Shown in pieces: positions 16,082 to 24,460 of a DNA stretch of 34,463 bases (positions are counted from its first letter, which is position 1; each line of letters begins with the position of its first letter). The position numbers and the translations under genes were made by a program. Origin of the DNA: Clostridiaceae bacterium (GTDB taxonomy: Bacteria > Bacillota > Clostridia > Clostridiales > Clostridiaceae); assembly GCA_014380625.1 (NCBI GenBank), contig JACMJL010000150.1:1-34463 (forward strand). The letters are read 5' to 3'. The notes beneath the pieces are model-generated. The model was not told where the DNA came from. It saw only the letters and a program-made list of their open reading frames with translations, and searched no databases.

Positions 16082-17086
16082 TTGGAAGCGTTCACTTGGA
16101 AAGATGCTTTGAAAGAAAAAGTAAAGTCTAACTTAAAAGGAAGAGGCATTTTAGTTTCTTTAATTTTACTGTGGATAGTATTTTTTTGTACAAATGAAAA
16201 TTTTAGGCGAATTGATAGTTACATGAGTATATTAAGAGAGGCATCTTTTGTCGGCGTTGCAGCCATAGGTATGACCTTTTGTATAATAATTAAAGCTATT
16301 GATTTATCTATAGGTGCTATGATTGGTCTACTAGCTATTATTGCACTTAGTATAGTAGGGAAAGTTGGATTAATTGGAACGGTTATAATTATATTGTTCC
16401 TTGGTGGGACTTTGGGGTCCATAAACGGATTTTTATATTCTAAGCTTCGATTACCTTCATTTATAGCAACGCTTGCAATGAGTTATATATATAAGGCTAT
16501 TGCGTTAATATACAGTAAGGGAAGATCCATACAGTTTAAAGAGAAATGGTTTACGGTAATAGGTAATGGAACTTTTCTTGGTGTGCCGGTGCCTTTTATA
16601 ATATTTATTTTATTAGCTATATTGGGGTCTATTATATTAAAAAAAACTATACTAGGAAGACAAATATTATCAATTGGTAATTCTGAAAAAGCAAGTTATT
16701 TGTCTGGCGTAGATATTATAAAAGTAAAGATTTTTGTCTTCGCGCTGGTTGGAGTGTTTACAGCTATTGCTGCAATACTTATAAGTTCAAGATTATGGTC
16801 AGCTAATGCAGAAATGAAAGCTGGTTATGAATTTGATGTTATTGCCGCAGTAGTTCTAGGAGGAACTAGCCTTAAAGGTGGAAAAGGTAGTATGTTTAAC
16901 ACTGTAATAGCTTCCATTTTTTTCGCTTCTCTATATATAGGTATGAATATGTTTCATATTAATGCATATATGCAAAAGGTAGTGGAAGGAATAATCTTAG
17001 TAGTAGCGTTTTCCATGGGTGGCGGTAGTCAATTAATACAGTCAAAGTTAAAGGAAAACAAAACAGTACATGGAAATAAAACTTAG
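16082..17086 (+). CDS. Sugar ABC transporter permease, second system
   Basis: This 334-residue RbsC-family permease is a partner of the preceding one. The family motif IIKAIDLSIGAMIGLLAIIA lies at about 69-88 and YEFDVIAAVVLGGTSLKGGK at about 251-270. The start is TTG 16082, with GAGGTG (16071-16076) at 5 nt; no ATG in that frame fits better. It ends 13 nt before the binding-protein gene. Confidence 0.85.
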   Translation: MEAFTWKDALKEKVKSNLKGRGILVSLILLWIVFFCTNENFRRIDSYMSILREASFVGVAAIGMTFCIIIKAIDLSIGAMIGLLAIIALSIVGKVGLIGTVIIILFLGGTLGSINGFLYSKLRLPSFIATLAMSYIYKAIALIYSKGRSIQFKEKWFTVIGNGTFLGVPVPFIIFILLAILGSIILKKTILGRQILSIGNSEKASYLSGVDIIKVKIFVFALVGVFTAIAAILISSRLWSANAEMKAGYEFDVIAAVVLGGTSLKGGKGSMFNTVIASIFFASLYIGMNMFHINAYMQKVVEGIILVVAFSMGGGSQLIQSKLKENKTVHGNKT

Positions 17087-17099
17087 GAGTGGAGTATAA

Positions 17100-18050
17100 A
17101 TGATAAAAGCGAGAGTCTTTCTAATATCAACTTTATTAATCTTTGCTTTTACAATTATAGGTTGTGAGACAAATACTGGAGAGAAGAACCCCAAGGGACT
17201 TTCTAAAGGAGAAATAGGGTTTTCAGTTTATGATATGCAATATGAGTATTTTCAAGGAATGGAAAAAGGTACAAAGCAAGGGATATTAGATTTAGGTTAT
17301 GGGTATATATTTCATGATCAAAAAAGTGATCAAACTCAAATGGTATCCGGTGCTCAAGATCTTATTAATCAAGGCATTGCTGCTTTAATCATTTCTCCAA
17401 ATAACCCTGAAGCCTTGGGACCTATTGTTGAAGCTGCCCATGCTAAAAAAATCCCTGTAATTGTAGATGATATTGGTGGTGGTAACTCTGATTATGATGC
17501 CATAGTAATATCAGATAATATCGGTGGAGGAAAGATGGCAGGAGATTATGCCATTAAAAATATAAAGGCAGGGTCTAAAGAGGTGGCTATAATTAAAGTT
17601 GAACCTTCAGCTATATTTGCAGTGAGAAGGGGAGAAGGCTTCAAGAGTGAGGTTACAGCTGCAGGTTTTAAAGTGGTTAAAGAACTTTCTGGACATAGCA
17701 AACAAGAAGAAGGCTACTCCATTATGAAGGATATCATCACCTCTAATCCTAAAGTTCAAGCTGTATTTTGTGAGAATGATCCAATGGCTGTTGGAGCAGC
17801 GCAAGCTTGTATAGACTCCAAAAGAAAAGATATAATGATAATTGGGTTTAATGGCGATAAAATAGCTCTTGATGCAATAAAAGCTGGAATAATGTCTGCC
17901 ACCATTATGCAGTCTCCTTATGAAATGGGTAAAGAAACTGTACTTTTAGCAGATAAATTAATAAGGGGTGAAAAGATAAAATTTGATGACGAAAAAAAGA
18001 AGGAAATATACATTTCAGTTAAATTAATAACTAAAGAGGATATAAAGTAA
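17100..18050 (+). CDS. Sugar-binding lipoprotein, second system (RbsB-like)
   Basis: This is a 316-residue solute-binding protein. The signal peptide ends in a lipobox (IIGC, Cys about residue 22), so the protein is anchored to the outer face of the membrane. The periplasmic-binding type 1 fold shows GFSVYDMQYEYFQGMEKG near the start of the mature part, LINQGIAALIISPNNPEAL near 90-110, and CENDPMAVGAAQACIDS near 225-240, typical of RbsB relatives. Its partner ATPase is not next to it but 935 nt downstream, beyond a DeoR-type gene. Ligand unknown. Confidence 0.87.
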   Translation: MIKARVFLISTLLIFAFTIIGCETNTGEKNPKGLSKGEIGFSVYDMQYEYFQGMEKGTKQGILDLGYGYIFHDQKSDQTQMVSGAQDLINQGIAALIISPNNPEALGPIVEAAHAKKIPVIVDDIGGGNSDYDAIVISDNIGGGKMAGDYAIKNIKAGSKEVAIIKVEPSAIFAVRRGEGFKSEVTAAGFKVVKELSGHSKQEEGYSIMKDIITSNPKVQAVFCENDPMAVGAAQACIDSKRKDIMIIGFNGDKIALDAIKAGIMSATIMQSPYEMGKETVLLADKLIRGEKIKFDDEKKKEIYISVKLITKEDIK

Positions 18051-18066
18051 TATTTTTTGACTTTTA

Positions 18067-18136
18067 TTCAAATATATTAAAGGATATGATATAATCTAAA
18101 AGATAATTATTCCGTACAAATGAAATAATACGAAAA
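18067..18136 (+). promoter_or_regulatory. deoR promoter and shared leader motif
   Basis: TTCAAA (18067-18072) and TATAAT (18090-18095) are 17 nt apart and could drive deoR plus the ATPase gene independently of the genes upstream. Downstream, ATAATTATT and CAAATGAAATAATACGAAAA (18117-18136) repeat the motif seen before the first transporter at 10236-10255, which would fit autoregulation by the DeoR-type protein. Confidence 0.5.
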
Positions 18137-18157
18137 ATGGGGAAAGGGAGATAAAAT

Positions 18158-18952
18158 ATGTTTGCAGCTGAAAGATTAGCCAAAGTTAGGGAAGTTCTAT
18201 TGGAATACAAGCATGTGGATATATCAACTTTAAGCTCCATTTTATCTGTATCAGAAGCAACAATTCGAAGAGACCTTGAAAAACTTGAAGATGAAGGCTT
18301 TTTAACAAAGACTCACGGTGGAGCCTTAATTAATGATGAGTCTGATCAAGAAGTTCAGTTAAGTTTCGTAGATGATCCATATATTGAGGAAAAAAAACAA
18401 ATAGGTATAGTAGCATCTCAAATGGTTTCCAATGGAGACGTGATTTTTCTAGGTGCTGGTAACACTTGTTTGCAGATTGCCAAGCATATTAAAGATAGAA
18501 AAGAGTTAACTGTAGTAACTAATAATATTAATATTATATTAGAACTCTATGGGTGTAATAATATTAATCTACTTGTTCTTGGTGGAAATATTCAGTCCTT
18601 TGGATCTTCTATATCAACCTCGGGACAATTTTCAAAGAAGATGCTTGAAGGGGTTTTTGTTAACAAAGCTTTCTTTACAGTTAATGGCATAAGTATGAAA
18701 TATGGATATACCTTAAGTAGCGCAGAATTAGTTGAAATATATAATATAATATTAAAAAATGCAGATGAGTCAATTATTGTGGTGGATTATTCTAAGTTTG
18801 ATAAGAGAGCTTTTGTGCGATTGGGAAACATGGACTTAGTGAAAAAAGTTGTTACAAATGCACAGGTGTCTTTAGAATATAAAAAGTTCTTTTTTGAAAC
18901 AAATACTCAACTTTTTACTGCCTTTAATGAGGATAAGGTTAATGAAAAATAA
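18158..18952 (+). CDS. DeoR-family transcriptional regulator
   Basis: The 264-residue protein has an N-terminal winged helix-turn-helix (about 5-58, with SVSEATIRRDLEKLEDEGF and the TKTHGGA tail) followed by a DeoR sensor domain of the ribose-5-phosphate-isomerase type. This contains VIFLGAGNTCLQIAKHI (about 93-109), VVTNN, and LGGNIQSFGSSISTSG (about 145-160). Such regulators are repressors relieved by a phosphorylated sugar. The gene sits between the binding protein and the ATPase of the second transporter, with its own promoter-like sequence and RBS AAGGGAG before ATG 18158. It probably controls this transporter and perhaps the first one, through the shared leader motif. Confidence 0.9.
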   Translation: MFAAERLAKVREVLLEYKHVDISTLSSILSVSEATIRRDLEKLEDEGFLTKTHGGALINDESDQEVQLSFVDDPYIEEKKQIGIVASQMVSNGDVIFLGAGNTCLQIAKHIKDRKELTVVTNNINIILELYGCNNINLLVLGGNIQSFGSSISTSGQFSKKMLEGVFVNKAFFTVNGISMKYGYTLSSAELVEIYNIILKNADESIIVVDYSKFDKRAFVRLGNMDLVKKVVTNAQVSLEYKKFFFETNTQLFTAFNEDKVNEK

Positions 18953-18984
18953 AAGAGTCGTAGGCTATTCCTTAAGGAGACGAT

Positions 18985-20481
18985 ATGAGCGATAATATAG
19001 TTGAAATGTGTGGTATAAGTAAGCAATTTAATGATGTTTTGGTTTTAAAGGATATAAATTTTCAAGTAAAACCTGGTGAAGTTCATACACTCTTTGGAGA
19101 GAATGGTTCCGGAAAATCAGTTCTAATGAAAATTCTTTCAGGGTTAATAGAATCAGATTCAGGGTTAATTTATTTTAATGGAGAAAAAACAAGTTTTTCT
19201 AGTTATAAGGATGCTCAAATATTAGGTATAAGGTCTGTTTTTCAAAATCATTTACTTTTTCCAGATTTATCTGTAGCAGAAAACTTATTTTTATCTAAAA
19301 TTTCAGGTGAAGATAAGCATACTAGAGGACTAATTAAAACAAATAAAATGTATTCTGACTGCCAAAGGCTTTTTGATAGTTTAAACTTCAAAATGGATCC
19401 TAAGAAATTAGTTAAGGAACTGGACCTTTGGGAAAAACAACTCCTTGAAATCGCTAAGGCCCTTTATGTAAAGGCTAGTGTTATAATAATGGACGAGGCT
19501 ACAAACTTGTTTTCTGACGCAGACAAGGAAAATATTTACAAGATAATCAAAGAGCTTAAGCAAAAGGGAATTTCTATTATATTTATTTCCCATAAGGTTG
19601 AAGAAGTGCTTAGAATTTCAGATAGAATCACAATTATGCGAGATGGCGAAGTGGTTATAACAGGAACACCCCAAGAATTAAGTAAAGATAGGTTAATTAA
19701 ACTATCAGCAGGTAATGACTTAAAACATAGGTATCCTAAGCTTACAGTTCAAAAGGGTAGAGTGTTATTGAAAGCAGAAAATTTATGTATGGATAATATA
19801 ATAAATAATATTAATTTTTCTATAAGAAAAGGTGAAATTTTAGGAATAGCTGGATTAGTTGGTTCTGGTAGAACGGCTATAGCTAAAGCACTTTTTGGAA
19901 TTAATAAATTAGATCGAGGACAAATCTTTATTAATGGAACAAAATTAAATATTAAATCCCCAAGTGATGCTATTAAAGCAGGTATTGGATTTATTTCCGA
20001 AGATAGGTTAACAGAGGGCTTGATACAAAATTTTGATATTTCCAGTAATATAACCCTTTCAAACTTACATAATGCTAAAGATGGATTTTTTCTAAACAAA
20101 GATAAAGAAAAAGATATAGCAAGAAGATTTATTAAAAAGCTTGTTATAAAAACGCCTTTTGTTGAACAAAAGGTTAAAAATTTAAGTGGCGGTAATCAAC
20201 AAAAAGTTGTCTTATCAAAGTGGTTTTTTAGTGGCGCAAAGGTATTTATTTTTGATGAACCAACTACTGGCCTTGATAATGGTTCTAAAGTTGAAGTTTA
20301 CAATATGATGAATGAGATTGTTTTGAATAATGGGGCTATAATTTTGATTTCCTCAGACTTTTCAGAGTTAATGGGAATGAGTGATAGAATTTTAGGCATA
20401 TATAATGGAGCTCAAGTACTGGAGATGAAAAGAGAAGAGTTTGACCTTGAAAAGATTCTTTCTTGCATCACTGGGGAGTAA
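18985..20481 (+). CDS. Sugar ABC transporter ATPase with degenerate first domain, second system
   Basis: This 498-residue two-domain ATPase of the RbsA/MglA type presumably serves the permeases at 15109-17086. Domain 1 keeps Walker A GENGSGKS (about 39-46) and the H-loop IFISHK, but its signature motif reads LDLWEKQ and Walker B reads IIMDEATNLF in place of DEPT. Domain 2 has GLVGSGRTA, an intact LSGGNQQK signature and FDEPTTGLD. RbsA-type proteins normally have one weakened half, but the loss of the domain 1 signature goes further than usual, so hydrolysis likely depends on asymmetric sites. RBS AAGGAG precedes ATG 18985, 32 nt after deoR. Its stop is directly followed by an interspersed palindrome. 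Confidence 0.87.
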   Translation: MSDNIVEMCGISKQFNDVLVLKDINFQVKPGEVHTLFGENGSGKSVLMKILSGLIESDSGLIYFNGEKTSFSSYKDAQILGIRSVFQNHLLFPDLSVAENLFLSKISGEDKHTRGLIKTNKMYSDCQRLFDSLNFKMDPKKLVKELDLWEKQLLEIAKALYVKASVIIMDEATNLFSDADKENIYKIIKELKQKGISIIFISHKVEEVLRISDRITIMRDGEVVITGTPQELSKDRLIKLSAGNDLKHRYPKLTVQKGRVLLKAENLCMDNIINNINFSIRKGEILGIAGLVGSGRTAIAKALFGINKLDRGQIFINGTKLNIKSPSDAIKAGIGFISEDRLTEGLIQNFDISSNITLSNLHNAKDGFFLNKDKEKDIARRFIKKLVIKTPFVEQKVKNLSGGNQQKVVLSKWFFSGAKVFIFDEPTTGLDNGSKVEVYNMMNEIVLNNGAIILISSDFSELMGMSDRILGIYNGAQVLEMKREEFDLEKILSCITGE

Positions 20482-20484
20482 AAT

Positions 20485-20527
20485 GGGGACGGGGTTGTTG
20501 ACACTAAAGTGTCAACAACCCCGTCCC
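20485..20527. repeat. Full-length interspersed palindrome (REP-like), core GGGGACGGGGTTGTTG
   Basis: The 20-nt arm GGGACGGGGTTGTTGACACT (20486-20505) is repeated exactly in inverted order at 20508-20527, with only AA between. The first 16 nt (20485-20500) recur at 26394 and 31678. The base composition is much richer in GC than the surroundings. It lies 3 nt after the ATPase stop and 5 nt before the end of the convergent rhaA, so it could also act as a transcription barrier in both directions, although no U-run follows. Similar GGGGACGG repeats are scattered in clostridial genomes; which transposase moves them is not shown here. Confidence 0.85.
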
Positions 20528-20532
20528 TCTGG

Positions 20533-21804
20533 TTATCTTTTACTTAAAACTTCGGTTTCATATTTTTTAACTTCTTCAAGCCAATCTGTACCAACTGCAA
20601 CTCCAAGTTTCATGCAGTAATAATCCCAAACTGCGCCAACTGGATATGTTTTATATTCTTCAAGAAGTGCTAATCTAGAAGTATAATCTCCTTTTGCTTC
20701 AACCTCTCTAAGTGAATCTGTTGGCTCAAGCATTGCAAGTAAAAGAGCTTTAATCATATTTCTTGTTCCTATAACCCAAGCAGCTACTCTATTAATACTT
20801 GCATCAAAGAAATCTAATCCAATATGAGTTCGTTCAAGGAAATTCCCTCTAACTATTTCTTCAGCAATATTTCTTAATTCATCATTAAGCACTACAACAT
20901 GATCTGAATCCCATCTTACGGGTCTTGATACGTGAAGTAATATTTCATCAGTAAAAGTTAATATTGAGGAAATCTTATCTGATATAACTTCTGTTGGATG
21001 GAAATGTCCAGCATCAAGGCATATTAATTTTTTGTTTTTCATAGCATATCCCATATAAAACTCATGGGAGCCTACAACGTAGCTTTCTGAACCAATTCCG
21101 AAAACCTTAGATTCTACAGCATCTAAATTATATTCAGGAGATATTTCTTCACTGAATATTTGATCTAAAGAGTCATTAAGTCTTTGTCTTGGTGCTAATC
21201 TATCCACAGGAATATCCTTGTAGCCATCTGGTATCCAGTAGTTAGTTACGCAAGGAGTACCTAATTCTTTTCCGAAATATTCAGCAATTTTTCTTGACGC
21301 TATGCAGTGTTCGATCCAAAAATCTCTAATAGCTTTATCTGGATGACTTAAAGTTAATCCATCTGCACTAAGTGGATGTGAAAAACAGGATGGATTAAAA
21401 TCAAGGCCCATTCCCTTTTCTTTTGCCCAATTAACCCAATTTTGAAAGTGTTCAGGTTTCAATTTGTTTCTTTCAACTTTCTCCCCATTAGTTTCAGCAT
21501 ATATTGAATGTAAATTTAAACGATGTTTTCCTGGTATTAAAGTAAGGGCTTTATCTATATCTGCTCTTAATTGCTGCGGAGTTTTAGCCTTACCCATATA
21601 GTTTCCTGTAGCTTGGATTCCACCGGTAAGTTGCCCATCAGGATTCTCAAAACCTGCTACATCATCTCCCTGCCAACAGTGAATTGAAATTGCGATTTTT
21701 TCAAGTTTTAATAAAACCTCATCAGTGTTAATACCTAATTCAGAATACTTTTCTTTAGCTGCTAAGTATGAATTTAATATAGTAGTTTCTTTTTTATTAT
21801 TCAT
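20533..21804 (-). CDS. rhaA: L-rhamnose isomerase
   Basis: RhaA converts L-rhamnose to L-rhamnulose in the cytoplasm, using Mn2+. The 423-residue length and motifs are those of the family: [15 protein letters not shown] (about 39-53), LNLHSIYAE (about 95-103), [11 protein letters not shown] (about 134-144), [10 protein letters not shown] (about 268-277) with metal ligands, and RWDSDHVV (about 301-308). The minus-strand start ATG 21804-21802 has GGGG 8-12 nt upstream. The gene is monocistronic, convergent with the second transporter. The product needs a rhamnulokinase, not seen in the window, before the class II aldolase can act. Confidence 0.96.
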   Translation of the reverse strand: MNNKKETTILNSYLAAKEKYSELGINTDEVLLKLEKIAISIHCWQGDDVAGFENPDGQLTGGIQATGNYMGKAKTPQQLRADIDKALTLIPGKHRLNLHSIYAETNGEKVERNKLKPEHFQNWVNWAKEKGMGLDFNPSCFSHPLSADGLTLSHPDKAIRDFWIEHCIASRKIAEYFGKELGTPCVTNYWIPDGYKDIPVDRLAPRQRLNDSLDQIFSEEISPEYNLDAVESKVFGIGSESYVVGSHEFYMGYAMKNKKLICLDAGHFHPTEVISDKISSILTFTDEILLHVSRPVRWDSDHVVVLNDELRNIAEEIVRGNFLERTHIGLDFFDASINRVAAWVIGTRNMIKALLLAMLEPTDSLREVEAKGDYTSRLALLEEYKTYPVGAVWDYYCMKLGVAVGTDWLEEVKKYETEVLSKR

Positions 21805-21941
21805 GTTTTCAACCCCAATTTCTTAATGATTTTTATATTTACTTTATATACTAATACTAACAGTTAAAATGTTAAAAATCTTTGTCTTTATAAGAGGTAA
21901 TATTGTTTTAATCTGACATGGTAAAAAAAATTTAAAATCTA

Positions 21942-21970
21942 TTGAAGAATATTACCAGTAAATGTAAAAT
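21942..21970 (+). promoter_or_regulatory. Promoter of the amylase gene
   Basis: TTGAAG (21942-21947) and TAAAAT (21965-21970) are separated by 17 nt, in the 253-nt divergent gap between rhaA and the amylase gene. I see no convincing promoter for rhaA on the other strand. Confidence 0.55.
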
Positions 21971-22019
21971 ATATTTAAGGTGTAAGGGTTTGTACTTCAT
22001 CTATTTTTTTAAGTGAAGC

Positions 22020-22035
22020 TGCAAACGGTTGCGCA
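22020..22035 (+). promoter_or_regulatory. cre/LacI-family operator in the amylase leader
   Basis: TGCAAACGGTTGCGCA contains inverted GCAA/TTGC arms around a central CG step, the typical form of CcpA and MalR-type operators. It lies between the promoter (21942-21970) and the ribosome binding site (22046-22052), where a bound repressor would block elongation. Confidence 0.6.
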
Positions 22036-22057
22036 AAATAAATTTAAGGGGGAAGGT

Positions 22058-24460
22058 ATGATAATATTCAAAAAAAACCTAAGTCTATTTCTCACATTCA
22101 TGTTTCTCATTTCAATGTTGCCTAAGCTAGATATAAAGGCAAAAGCAGATAGTTTACCCTTACCTGCTGCTGATTTATCAGTAACACTTGTAGGAAACTT
22201 TATAAAATTAAATGAACTTGGTGAGGATTGGCTGGAAACAAATGCACAAACTTTAATGAAGGAGTACAAAGGTGGTATTTATGAATTTACTGTTAATTTT
22301 AAAGCAGCCATGCCGTTAGGTGAGTATAAAGTTGTTTTAAATAGAAGCTGGGATGAAGGCTATGGAAACGGTACTGAAAATAAAAAAATTAATGTTACGG
22401 CTCCAGGAAAGGTAATTATCAGATACAATTCAAAAACAAAAACAGTATACGATTCTATTAATGACCCACTACAGTTTAAAAGTGCTGCTAATCTAGTTGG
22501 ATACTTTTTACAATGTGGCGGAAAAGATTGGGATCCCGCTGACACTACCTACGCTTTGGATTACATGGGGGGAGGTTTTTATAAAAAGACTTTCACCTTA
22601 AAAGCAGGTACCTATGAGTATAAGACTGCTTATAATAGTGGGTGGAATCAAGGTGAGGTTGCAGATAATGTAAAAATATCTTTGACAAAAGATACTGAGG
22701 TTACTTTTATAGCCAACCCTCTTGAAGGAATATGTACAGATTCAATTAATACTCCTTTAATTTTAGGTTCTGTTTCATTAATCGGTACAATTAGAAATGT
22801 TGGAGATCCTGCAAATACAGATATAACTTCAAAGGGGTTTGATTTTTCAAACTTAACAGGAGATGGGAAATACATTTACAGTGGATTTTTTAAAGAAGGC
22901 TCTTATCAATACAAAGGACTAGAGAATTATGCATGGACAAGCGGTGGATTACCAGCTGGTGCCAACATTGACATAACAATTCCTAAAGGTGGTAAATATG
23001 TAGTTTTTATTGGAGATAGAGCAGCAAGAACTATGATAGATTCAGTAAATAACCCAGCCTTAGTAACAGAGGCACTAGGACTTAAACCAGTACCAGTAGT
23101 ACCAGTAGAATTAAGAAGTCCTGTAGTAAATAATAACGGTACAGTAACATTTAATTATATGGATGCAACTGCTACTAAAGTTTGCCTTGCAGGTTCTATG
23201 AATGCTTGGAGTGCTACAAGTATACCTATGGCTAAGACAGATACTGAAAAGAATATCTGGTCAGTTACTGTAACTTTAGCTAATCCAGCTAAAGTATATG
23301 AATATAAATTTGTTGTTGATGGAATCTTGAAACAGGATCCACTAAACATACCAAAAACAGGTGACAATTCTATATTAAATTACACTGGTAGAAAAATTGT
23401 TTTAGCTGGAACAATACAAACTATAGCTGGGGATAAAGCAAATTGGGATCCTACTTCAGTTAACACTAAATTAAATTTCGATGGTAATGGAAATTACAGT
23501 TTAACATTAAAAAATGTTCCTATAGGAAATTACGAATATAAGATAGCAATGGGTTCTTGGGATGAAAACTATGGTGCTGACGGAATAAGAGATGGAGCCA
23601 ACATTAAATTAGTAGTACCAGTGCAAGAGGATATTACCTTTTGGTATAATGACATCAGCCATAAGATAGCGGATTCAACCTATTATAAACAAGTGAATGT
23701 CGATTTAAAAGGAACTGGAATTCCAGCTGATACAAAATTGACTGATAAATCACTAACTGGAGTTTATAGTACCACAGTTAATTTAAAGATAGGAACATAT
23801 TCAGATATTAAAGCAGTTTTAGAGGCTAAAGAATATTCCTTTGGAAAGGTTGTAGTTTCTACAGACAAGGATGTAACCTTCAGTATTGATACAAAATCTT
23901 TAATGACATTTTCGGATGCATCTGATATTAAAGTAGCGGTTGACAAACTTTATTTTAACTCTAGGGATTCTGAATATAAGTCTCCTTATGGGGCAACTCC
24001 AACGGATACAGATATTACCTTTAATCTTAAAACAGGAACAGACGTAACCACAGCTAAAATTGTAATGATAACTTCAAAGGGAATTAAATTAATTGATATG
24101 ACAGCTAATAGTACGAATGATAAATGGACAGGTCATTTCTCTTCAAGTACCCTTGGACAATTTAAATACTATTTTGTAGTTTCAAATGGTTCAGATTTAA
24201 AGGCCTATGGGGATGATGATGGTTTCTTTGGACCAGGGAAAGCTGGACAACTTGGCACTGTAGGAAATTATGACTTAAACATATATGATAAAAACTTCAA
24301 AACCCCTGATTGGATGAAAAATGCAGTTGTCTATCAGATATTTCCAGATAGATTTTCAATGGGGATACTAGTAATGACTATGCACAAACCTCCTCAAGAG
24401 GTGATATTTCTTATGAATCCAATAACAGCTGGTATAATATTCCCGAAAATCCAACCTTAG
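22058..24460 (+). CDS. Secreted GH13 amylase/neopullulanase, N-terminal part (frameshifted)
   Basis: This is the first part of a starch-degrading enzyme. Translation starts at ATG 22058 after AAGGGGG (22046-22052); an earlier GTG at 22013 has no RBS. A signal peptide (about 1-31, ending KAKA) is followed by starch-binding and accessory modules. X25-like repeats with VTLVGNF, EYKVVLN-SWDE-YG and similar strings lie at about 40-140, 141-240, 245-345 and 458-560. A CBM48/E-set-like domain (LAGSMNAW, YEYKFVVDG) is at about 365-455 and a CBM34-like domain at about 645-745. The catalytic domain begins with WMKNAVVYQIFPDRFS near residue 760. From about 24358 the frame is wrong and the ORF ends after 33 unrelated residues at 24460. 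A full-length protein would have about 1454 residues. Confidence 0.85.
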   Translation: MIIFKKNLSLFLTFMFLISMLPKLDIKAKADSLPLPAADLSVTLVGNFIKLNELGEDWLETNAQTLMKEYKGGIYEFTVNFKAAMPLGEYKVVLNRSWDEGYGNGTENKKINVTAPGKVIIRYNSKTKTVYDSINDPLQFKSAANLVGYFLQCGGKDWDPADTTYALDYMGGGFYKKTFTLKAGTYEYKTAYNSGWNQGEVADNVKISLTKDTEVTFIANPLEGICTDSINTPLILGSVSLIGTIRNVGDPANTDITSKGFDFSNLTGDGKYIYSGFFKEGSYQYKGLENYAWTSGGLPAGANIDITIPKGGKYVVFIGDRAARTMIDSVNNPALVTEALGLKPVPVVPVELRSPVVNNNGTVTFNYMDATATKVCLAGSMNAWSATSIPMAKTDTEKNIWSVTVTLANPAKVYEYKFVVDGILKQDPLNIPKTGDNSILNYTGRKIVLAGTIQTIAGDKANWDPTSVNTKLNFDGNGNYSLTLKNVPIGNYEYKIAMGSWDENYGADGIRDGANIKLVVPVQEDITFWYNDISHKIADSTYYKQVNVDLKGTGIPADTKLTDKSLTGVYSTTVNLKIGTYSDIKAVLEAKEYSFGKVVVSTDKDVTFSIDTKSLMTFSDASDIKVAVDKLYFNSRDSEYKSPYGATPTDTDITFNLKTGTDVTTAKIVMITSKGIKLIDMTANSTNDKWTGHFSSSTLGQFKYYFVVSNGSDLKAYGDDDGFFGPGKAGQLGTVGNYDLNIYDKNFKTPDWMKNAVVYQIFPDRFSMGILVMTMHKPPQEVIFLMNPITAGIIFPKIQP

